Shown here: positions 56,411 through 64,000 of the stretch, in pieces
Position numbering within the stretch: the stretch's first letter is position 1
How the letters are laid out: each line of letters starts with the position of its first letter
NCBI RefSeq assembly: GCF_029227915.1
Contig: NC_079877.1
Span: 21,045,851 to 21,109,850 of the forward strand
Direction: 5' to 3'
Length of the DNA: 64,000 nucleotides
Origin: Hydractinia symbiolongicarpus
Lineage: Eukaryota; Cnidaria; Hydrozoa; Anthoathecata; Hydractiniidae
Translations under genes and position numbers: made by a program
The notes under the pieces: generated by a model
What the model saw: the letters and a program-made list of their open reading frames with translations, nothing else
Database searches by the model: none
Told to the model about the DNA's origin: nothing

Positions 56411-56777
56411 TGGACTTAGGTCCTTTTTTTATTTAAATTGAATTTAATATGGACTTAGGCCCTTTCCCATGGACTTAGGCCTTTTTAAAACTGAAACATT
56501 TCATCCAGATGGACTTAGGCCCATATGCACTAAAACCTTAATGGACTTAGGCCTTTTTAAAATTAAATATGCTATTTATCAAAGGTTTGTGATCAATTTT
56601 CAAGACTTTCTAACCTCAAAACCCATACTTCAGACACATCAAAAGAAAGCCAGTGATCCAGAGATTCAGAAAAATCAAAATTCTTAATTTTCATAAAAAT
56701 GGACTTAGGCCCCTTTAGAATTGTTGGGGACCTGGACTTAGGCCCATTTAGAATTGGGGAGGACCTGGACTTAGGCC
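56411..56777 (+). repeat. Eight dispersed copies of TGGACTTAGGCC in the piggyBac element
   Basis: Direct copies start at about 56411, 56450, 56470, 56510, 56542, 56700, 56733 and 56766, each followed by a pyrimidine-rich CCTTT or CCCATTT. The last three share a longer context (CTTTAGAA, GGGGACCTGG). They fill the space between the gene and the right end. Confidence 0.85.
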
Positions 56778-57004
56778 CCTTTAGAACTAAGGTAGCGATT
56801 TGCATTTTTGCAGAATTTTTTTGCTGTTTAATAATGATACGTGGTTTAAAGTTTAAGGTTTTCAAAATGGGTTTACTTTTTTATTTTGCATAACTTGCAT
56901 AACATTCCCAAATTATAAGCGGTTTAGCATGGCGATTATTTATACCAAATATGGAGCGGGCTGGGGTACCAAACTGAAAAAACATAGCGTGTGCTAAAGG
57001 TTAA

Positions 57005-57555
57005 ATAGGCTTTTTTTCGTTAATTTCTTTACAGTAAAACAAAAATGATTATTATTTCTGTGGTCTAAGGTGAGTGATCATTACATTTCATAGGAAAGTA
57101 TAATCACCAGGATTTTGAAAGAACGATCTTACAATCATCAGGTGTAAAAATATTATTTGTCTTTGGAGAAAAATAATGTAAAAGTAAAAGATAAAAAGAT
57201 TTCTTGACAATAACGGAATAACATTTTAAGTAATAATTTTCATGATCCCAATTGTGAACTTTGTTGGAACTTGTATTGCGCTTGTTCCCCACGTCAAAAC
57301 AGCAATCTCCATGCCGTCTACAGGGGCAAAGGATTTTAGAATTGCTCGCGCAAACAAAATTATGGAAGCTTTATTGATAGGCCTGAAGTGTAATGCAGTG
57401 TAAATTTTTAAATTTACTTGCATACCAAGTAGAAGACATGGTATGCGTTTCATGACACAGCAAAATAAGTAGTGGGGTGGTGGGGGGCGTGCAAGTGCGA
57501 TTACAAGCTTTTCACGGCCAGGCCTGTTGTTAGTTCCCACTAACATTAATCCGTT
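57005..57555 (+). other. Intron 2; no supported gene
   Basis: A 106-codon minus-strand frame (57226-57546) shows no recognisable motif. A G-rich run GGGGTGGTGGGGGGCG is at 57474. Confidence 0.45.
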
Positions 57556-57559
57556 TTTC

Positions 57560-58260
57560 CTTTTTTTGGATTAATTACGAAGTCATTATCTTGGAAGAAC
57601 CTGCTTACATTCTTAAGCTCATTGTGCAAAGTATTCTTGATAGTAAATCAACGTGTCGTCATCAAACTTTATAACTTCAGCTCGAATAATGACATCTTAA
57701 AAATCATTGAAAAATATCAAAAATAGCAAGGGTCAATGTATGTGCTGAATTTCGGATTTCATGTTGTCTAGTACTACTTGTTGCAAGTGATTGAATAAGT
57801 ACAAGTGACCCAGTTCAATTGGGTGTTGTTGATTTTATATTCAGCCAGTTTTTCAAGTAGTGTATCATAAGAAATGCATTTAACGCCCTTAACAAACCCA
57901 TAAAAACAATTATAGATTATCTTTGTCCGCTTTTTTTCTTAAGCTATCTAGAAGCAACGTAGCTGCTAAATCTGTTAACCGCTTAGAACGATACCCGTAC
58001 TGATATCGTGAAAGCAGCATGTTATTCTCTAGATACACTATTAATTGCTGGTGAACACACCTTTTAAGAATTTTTGAAAGTATCGGAAGAATATAATTGG
58101 GGGGTAGTTGTTCAAGGCTCTTAGTGATTCAGACTTGAAAATTGGTGTAATTGAAGCATGTTTCCAATTGGGTGAAACTCAGTGTTTTTTAATGACAAGT
58201 TAATGATGAAGCATAATGGTAAAGCAATTTCTGAAGCACAGTCCTTTCTGAAGTCCAGAA
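57560..58260 (-). pseudogene. LINE reverse transcriptase relic A
   Basis: On the minus strand: SITPIFKSES, then NNYPPII and, in a second frame, PILSKILKRCVHQQLIVYLE, RYQYGYRSKRLTDLAATLLL and KKADKDN. After more stops come LLFLIFFNDF and KFDDDTLIYY, the site of the F/Y-x-DD catalytic motif. This order is the reverse transcriptase of CR1/Jockey-like non-LTR elements. Many stops and shifts; endonuclease and C-terminus are missing. Confidence 0.78.
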
Positions 58261-59030
58261 GAAAGATCATTGACCCAAGTGACTTTATTTCGTTTTAATT
58301 TTAATAACTGCTTTTCAATTAATATATTTTTGACACATAGTCAAATTTGAATGTCTTGCATGTTCTATGGGCTGGTTGTCTTGATTTACTTCATATAAAA
58401 TTCTTAAGTATTCATTGATTAGTGACACAGTGAATTGACTTATCATTTATTTTTGTTGTCGATTTGCGATGGTAGGCTTTCGATATTATTGGCATCATCT
58501 TTTTCACAGTATTCCAAAACTCATCTTTTCTTTTCCATTTTATATGGTCATAAATAAAATCCAACACCACTGCACTTGCTACTTTTCCTGTTACAATATA
58601 AAAAAGTGTACCCCAGGATTGCATACAACTAACAAATATCGTTATACATGTTAGTTTTGATATGAGCTTCTGTTAAAGTAAGAATCTCCAAAGTTTTTGA
58701 CGAGAAGTTTTATAGCGTCTAAGTTTGTAAATAAACATTGAACCTTGATGCAAGATTTTCATTCCTTGCCTCAAAACAAATTGTGATAAATCCGAATTTC
58801 TCGATATCTCCAGAAAATAGTAAAATATAACATAAGTATCTGTGACGCAAATAAGTAGGGCAAAACATAAAGTTACTTCTTTTTTGGCATTGTACGACCC
58901 ATATAATTGATTCCATATGAGTTTCAACATCATTAAAAAGTTCGTTTCTCACATAAACTAATAATATCTTGACAGCAAAAGCCTTTTATCTTAATTATAA
59001 AGCACAAATTAACACAACTAAAGTTATAAA
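58261..59030 (+). other. Intron 2; nothing recognised
   Basis: Several minus-strand frames of 60-86 codons overlap one another here without recognisable domains. Confidence 0.45.
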
Positions 59031-59039
59031 TGGTAAAAA

Positions 59040-59460
59040 ACATGTCTGCCCTCTTTGCCTTCAATATCTTACTTTTTATAAATTCTAGTAAAAATCTTCA
59101 AACTCAATGGTATACCCTGTAAAGACATTTCCTTTCTTTTAAATTGCAGAAATGCTCAAATTTTTCATATGTCACATATTTACAATGCTTTACATCTTCA
59201 AGGAATATCTTGTCTAATTTTTCAGTAAGTTTCATAATACCATCTTAAGCTTTGAAATCTGGAAACTCAAGTCTTTTAGTCCTTGCCATCTTATGACCAA
59301 AAACCACTAACCTTTTGTCTCCGATAAGACTTTCTAATACTCTTCCTTCCTCAGTAATATTTTCTTCCAATCCTTTTCCTTAAGAATTTTCTGATGTAAA
59401 CCAACACCTTCTGTACAACCAATGTCTTCCATCATAACTTTCAAACAACTCAGTTATTCT
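59040..59460 (-). pseudogene. Possible copia-type gag relic
   Basis: The minus strand reads VFGHKMARTKRLEFPDFKA, a stop, GIMKLTEKLDKIFLED and KYVTYEKFEHFCNL. The arrangement G-x-x-x-L-x-x-x-L-D-x-x-F-x-x-D followed by Y-x-x-F-x-x-F resembles the core of copia-type gag proteins. Weak evidence, no protease or LTR nearby. Confidence 0.3.
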
Positions 59461-59799
59461 TCACACTAATGCTCTATACTTCAACCAACTTTCTATCTTC
59501 TGCTATATTTACGGAGTCAGTGACATTGTCCAGCGTTTTGTTATATTTGACAATAAATACATGTAAACATAGGTTTCCATCCATCAAATAGGAGTCCGGT
59601 TACAAAAATTGATAACCTCGTAAATGAGAAGGACTTCAAACCATTTCTATGTCAACAGTTTTGTCTAAAGTATACAAGAAAGTGATACTCCATCAACTTG
59701 CAGTTCATATCAGTAAACTGTCTGTACTAAAGCGATAGGCAGTCTGCTTTCTATATGGGCCATTATATAACCACAGTGCTGTTCAGATTTAAAGAGGAA

Positions 59800-60445
59800 A
59801 TCCAAAGAGCGTGAAATAGCATTGATATAACAGTATCAACTCTTATCGATTACTCAAAAGATTTTTATACTATTGGCCACCAAATATTACTGATTTCCTT
59901 TAGTAATTCCGCTATGAAAATCATCTAAGTTATCTATTTAACCAAAAACAATATGCACAAATTGATGACCAACCTTCTCAACCACCTATGTATTATGGTG
60001 TTCTGCAATAGAATTCTAGAACCAGTACTTTTTAACCTCTATTTTGCACATTTAGCTGCATGCATTGAGTCAACATCATTTGGACCTACCATTTATCTAA
60101 ACTGGCAGCAGAAGCTATAAACTATAATACGAAAATTAAACTGTGACAAAAAGGATTTTTTTCACTCAGAGAGGGAGTTAATACAGCAAGAGTCTACAGT
60201 AAAATTACTTAAAGTAACATTTGATTGAAATTTATCGTGGATAGAGCAATTTAACAATAGTAAAAAAAGTTTTAAAACCTTTTAACTTTTACACTCAATT
60301 TTACAATCAGTAAAACGACAAAGACATCTTTGTTCATTAAGTTTTGTACTAATGATTATAAAAACATACATTTCAAGATCAATCAGTCATTTTTAATGAC
60401 TTGCCAGTAAAAGTACCCCAGATCAGTGATAAAACTAAATTTAAT
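59800..60445 (+). pseudogene. LINE reverse transcriptase relic B
   Basis: Plus-strand pieces in shifting frames: IDYSKDFYTIGHQIL (motif A region), then ILEPVLFNLYFAHL (the usual G-x-x-L-G-P-x-L-F-x-x-Y block), LLKVTFD and SWIEQFNN. Heavily decayed. It lies upstream of relic C on the same strand but partly repeats the same domain, so it is a separate copy. Confidence 0.65.
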
Positions 60446-60947
60446 ACTAAAGCAAGACAAAGCCCTGACTGAAGCGTTGTCTATGTGAAATTAATTTTAT
60501 TCACATAATATTATGTATCTCTTTACCCTTTTCATTGTTTCTTCATATTTGGTGTTTTATACTTTCTCAACATTAAGCATTTTTTATTTATTATAGAACT
60601 TTTTTGAAGATGTAAAAATATTTTAAGATGTAAATATATGTGGAACCTAACATGTGAAGATGCTACAAAAGTCCATAGTTAATTTGTCGTATTTTAACTT
60701 ATTCATCCGAGGCTGTGCTGTTGCTTATTAGAAGCGTGGACATGTCTTATAGTCTGCCGCTTTCTTGTATCTTTATGCTGTTTTTTTTGCTACAAAACCA
60801 CAGTTTCATCAAGAATATGGAATGAGTTTGACACTGCTTAAAACTGGTATGGTTTAACCTCAACAATCGCAGTCTACGAGTACATTGTTTGATTATAACT
60901 CACAAAAAAAATTCAACAACACACGTTAAACACAAAGAAAAAGTTTC

Positions 60948-62571
60948 TTGGTTATGCCGATATTAATATGTGGAGATATCGAACAGTGTCCAGGACCAAC
61001 CGATGTGAACTGCTTTTGCAAACAAAAAGGTATCAAATTTATCCATCAAATATATATACGTGGACTCCTGTATAACTTACCACATCTAGAAACTTTTATA
61101 TTGAATACACAAGTTGAAGTTGACGTTATGAGATAATAAGTAAAAAGTCAACAATTTTAGTTCGTATTATAAAACAGCCATTAGAAAAATAAAGGAATGC
61201 GCTTTACCTCTTGTCAATTTTACTTGAAAGTATGTACCACTTTCACCACAACGAACTTTCAAAACATTTGTGCTTGAGTATGTTTTTAATTGAGAAGGAA
61301 TTAAGATCAATAAAAAGACAGAAAGCCACAGGAATTGACAATTTACCATCAGGACTTTTAAAGCACTGTGGTAGATATATTTAAGTGGCACTATGTTCTA
61401 TTATAAACCTTTTGAGACCTCAACTGTTCCAACAATTTGGAAAAGTGCAAGGGTAATGCCTAAATTCAAATCCGGGGATCCGTCACTGCCAACCAATTAT
61501 CAGCTGATATCCATCCTTCCAGTGTTATCAAAAATACTTGAAAAACAGTCCACAAAAATCTGTCAGACTTTTTTTTCGAAAACGAAAACCTTCTAACGAA
61601 CTGTCAATATGATTTTCGCCGTAACCGATGGACCAAGATGGCTGCAACGTTACTTTGTGATAAAATTACACCAAATATGGACTCTGAGAAAATTAGTCAG
61701 TGCTATTTATCTTGGAATCGATACTGGGTCCACTGCTTTTTATTATCTTCTTCAACGATTTAAAAGATCATGTCCGTCATTGTGAGGTGATAAGTATGCT
61801 GACGATAAATTTATTTCGCTCACAAAGATGTTTTCTTAATCGAGAAATGTCTTAACAAGGACATGAAATGCATCAGTACGTACTGCTGGAAGAACGAATT
61901 AATATTGAATACAAAGAAAGGTAAAATGAAGTGATGCTATTTGGCACATCAAAACGATTGAAATTATCTGGTAAATAATTAGCAATTACTTATAATGGTG
62001 TCCCGATTAACTTTGTTACACAATATAAGTAATTGGTATTTTAGTTGATGACAACCTTGCAATGTCTGACAACTTCAATCGATCATACAGACGTGCTAGC
62101 TCACGTCTCAGATTGTTAGAGCATACGAAACATTTCATAACAGTAAAGACATGCAAAAGTTTATGTTTGGAATGTTGTTTCACTATTGACATACAGCTGT
62201 TCTACACATTCAGTTTTTTTAAATACATAGATCGTAAAATTTGGCCTTCTATTTACAACCAGTTAAAGCAAGAGTGTGTTGTTCTTGTTAATAAATGTCT
62301 CAATAGTGAATTAGGATGTAAAATTTTTAACACATGTTTTAATATTACAGCTCATGCTATGAATAAAAAAAATAATTTTTCTTGCATAAAATTACCTCCA
62401 GTAAAGTTGGAAATTGCTAGGCGTGGCTTTTACTTTGCAGGTGGTACTTTGTACAATAGTTTAACTTTATATATACGTGATATTACCAATATTTTAAAAA
62501 GTCTGTTTCAACTTACATTTTACTTTTACTTTTTCCTCTTAAATATTTTGCATGGTGTGAAAATGTTTTAA
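60948..62571 (+). pseudogene. LINE relic C, with 2A-like N-terminal motif, RT and C-terminus
   Basis: Opens with MPILICGDIEQCPGP, the conserved head of CR1-type ORF2 proteins (normally G-D-[IV]-E-x-N-P-G-P), then GLLYNLPHLETFIL at the start of the endonuclease. The endonuclease is deleted; RT follows with KATGIDNLPSGLLKH, VPTIWKSARVMPKFKSGD and LISILPVLSKILEK, then CQYDFRRNR, a degraded ADD at about 61800, FGTSKRLKL, and YLGILVDDNLAMSDNFNRSY after a frame change. The C-terminal part (62062-62571) is open: RRASSRLRLLEH to RRGFYFAGGTLYNSLTLYIR. Several frameshifts and stops before 62062. Confidence 0.8.
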
Positions 62572-62739
62572 TAAGGAACAAGAATATTTGTTTCCATGAA
62601 GCACTTTACAAAACTCACTGCCTGGCCTACAAGGCACTTTAAAACATCTTTGTAAAACATCTCTAGAGTGCATGCATGCATGCATAAACAGGCAAGTGAA
62701 GTGTGTGTGTTGTGAATGATGTTTCCCTTTATTATTATA

Positions 62740-63510
62740 TTACTAGTTAATAAGGCCCATGGAGAATCCACTTAGGCAGAAGGACAATGGAAAAATAGAT
62801 TGTTTTATATTTTTGCTGTGGTTGGCACTGCATATACAAAAAATTTTTTGGCAAAATTCAGTTTATCTGTTTCCTGTAATGTGCGGAGATTGAAACGCTG
62901 ATGATAAAAATGTATATTATCATATGCTATTGACGAGAAGTGGAAAAAAATTTGTACTTTTAAAATTTGTATTCCCGTTGCCTTCATCGCAAAGATCTAG
63001 AGATAGTCCATAAAGTCTGTGGAAAAATCCACTGAGGCAGGATAAAAATAAAAAGAAGGATCATGTGAATTTTGATGACGTCACCAACTCATCCCCCCCA
63101 AAAAAAAATTAGAACCTTGTTTTCATGTTGCCTCTGTAGAGCTTAAAGTGCTGATGAAGAAAATGTATATGATCATGTGCTTTTGATGAACTGTTAATAA
63201 GATATAAGGGTTTAAAAATTTGACTGACGTTACCAAAGACCCTTCCAAACATATTGTATACATGTTTGGGATCATGTATCTTTGACAAACGTTGCCGAGA
63301 TATTGGGGTTTAAATGTTTTTTGATGACGTTATCATTCCGAAACAGATTTGGGGACCCAGGTTTGGGAAACTTACCTAAATTGGTCCCAGGTGGTCCCTA
63401 GTTACCAACGAGGTAAAAAATGACTGCCATCACCACCTCGTTTTCAAGTTATTTGCCCTCAAAGTTTTAAGTGCAATGCAATGGCTTCACCAATCTTATT
63501 AAACGTATTG
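62740..63510 (+). repeat. Dispersed repeat, copy 2 (related to 34305-34845)
   Basis: Begins at TTAATAAGGCCCATGGAGAA and TCCACTTAGGCAG, has three internal modules (GAAACGCTGATGATAAAAATG; a CGTGGAAAAATCCACTGAGG-like hairpin near 63010; GTGCTGATGAAGAAAATG), and ends with CCGAAACAGATTTGGGGACC, GGTGGTCCCTAGTTA and CACCACCTCGTTTTCAAG. Same order and direction as the copy in intron 1. Confidence 0.8.
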
Positions 63511-63922
63511 ACGTCAGTCTAAATGCATTGACGAAGTACCGTAACGTCAGAAGGATTAACAAATTAGACATAACTTTTTCGGCGACATCAAAAGAAAGTG
63601 AACACATCCACTATGACCGTCACATACACTTCGTATTATTATATAGCTAACCCTTATTCATTGTTTCTTAAATACAAGTATATTGAGCTGGATCTAACAG
63701 TGTTATAACTTCTTATCTTTATTTTTATAAGAGTTTACTATTGTATTTATTATGATTTGCTTATTATGGTTTGTATTGTAGACCAAAGTTAACATAGGAA
63801 AATTTAAAAAACTTATAGAATAGAACTTGAATAGAAATTTCAAAGACACTTTTTAAAGAAAACCGATTATACATGAATGAAATCCTAATTAATTTATTTT
63901 TTATCCTCTTTTTGTCAAACAG
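63511..63922 (+). other. End of intron 2; nothing recognised
   Basis: AT-rich sequence leading to a good polypyrimidine-type acceptor, TTTTTATCCTCTTTTTGTC then AAACAG at 63922. Confidence 0.6.
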
Positions 63923-63991
63923 GTGATAAAAACATGCAAGAGGTTAGGCATTGAAACAGTTGCTATTTACAGTGAAGCTGATGTTAATGCA
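63923..63991 (+). CDS. PCCA: Mitochondrial acyl-CoA carboxylase alpha subunit, exon 3 (23 codons)
   Basis: The acceptor AAACAG precedes 63923 and the donor GCA|GTAAGT follows 63991; 69 bp, phase 0. It encodes VIKTCKRLGIETVAIYSE and then ADVNA, which continues the biotin carboxylase block of exon 2 without gap: GEIACR then VIKTCKRLGI is the standard order. C-K-x-x-G-I is closer to PCCA than to MCCC1, although YSEAD is also seen in the latter. Downstream exons (ATP-grasp, biotinyl domain) lie beyond the window. Together with exons 1 and 2 this gives the first 64 residues. Confidence 0.92.
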
Positions 63992-64000
63992 GTAAGTTAG

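Larger units (their letters stand above)
55381..57000 (+). mobile_element. Non-autonomous piggyBac-type element (1620 bp)
   Basis: TTAA flanks both ends (55377-55380 and 57001-57004), the obligatory piggyBac target. The ends are CCTTTAGTACG on the left and, inverted, CCTTTAGCACA on the right. A CGTATATATAC motif and its inverted copy GTATATATACG lie just inside the left end. It contains a two-exon gene like the N-terminus of a piggyBac transposase and a cluster of TGGACTTAGGCC repeats, but no DDD catalytic domain. Confidence 0.88.

Noticed and set aside
57226-57546. 106-codon minus-strand frame as a conserved gene
   Set aside because: No family resemblance and no splice or regulatory context; left as unsupported.

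Overview
The window is eukaryotic nuclear DNA: AT-rich, intron-containing, and dominated by transposable elements of animal type (pogo/Tigger, PIF/Harbinger with a MADF partner, hAT, Tc1, piggyBac, Penelope-like, gypsy, copia, LINE, tRNA-SINE). The families and the style of the THAP and HIRAN proteins point to a cnidarian, probably a medusozoan or hydrozoan. That placement is inference; no species marker is present.

Region 1 (1-26979) is a head-to-tail satellite array with a monomer of about 182 bp, roughly 131 copies before an interruption. It is CpG-richer than its surroundings and shows several layers of higher-order repeat (728 bp, 1.3-1.8 kb, 1771 bp and a paired unit of about 3.5 kb). 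At 23862-26742 it is interrupted by a complete-looking pogo/Tigger-type DNA transposon with TA target duplication, matched inverted ends, an array of TATCTCGAAC sites, a two-exon CENP-B-like transposase with a C-terminal PCNA-binding motif, and, inside the transposase intron on the opposite strand, a small HIRAN-domain gene.

Region 2 (26980-33333) is a three-level nest. A THAP-domain gene (minus strand) is split by a PIF/Harbinger element (27202-33017; minus-strand DDE transposase plus plus-strand double-MADF gene). The Harbinger transposase is itself split by a Penelope-like retroelement (29759-32515) that has 330-bp pLTRs, an RT plus GIY-YIG ORF, and a candidate hammerhead ribozyme in each pLTR. 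Target duplications allow the order of events to be read.

Region 3 (33334-64000) is one host gene: the 5' part of a mitochondrial biotin-dependent carboxylase alpha subunit, most like propionyl-CoA carboxylase PCCA. Three phase-0 exons are visible: exon 1 (33334-33408, basic presequence), a 16-codon exon 2 (39358-39405) and exon 3 (63923-63991), separated by introns of 5.9 kb and 24.5 kb. The rest of the gene continues beyond the window.

The two introns hold the remaining elements: two hAT elements with target duplications, a Tc1 relic, a perfect 22-bp-arm palindrome, a gypsy integrase relic, a Helitron/HINE-like tandem-repeat element, a tRNA-derived SINE, a 1-kb foldback element with a 53-bp minisatellite core, a Tigger-like relic, a gypsy gag-protease relic, a scrambled copia element (RT inverted, integrase before the zinc-knuckle/protease block), a non-autonomous piggyBac element that keeps a two-exon N-terminal transposase-like gene, and three LINE relics, one with a 2A-like motif at its start. 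Apart from the carboxylase, and possibly the THAP gene, nothing in the window looks like ordinary host coding sequence.
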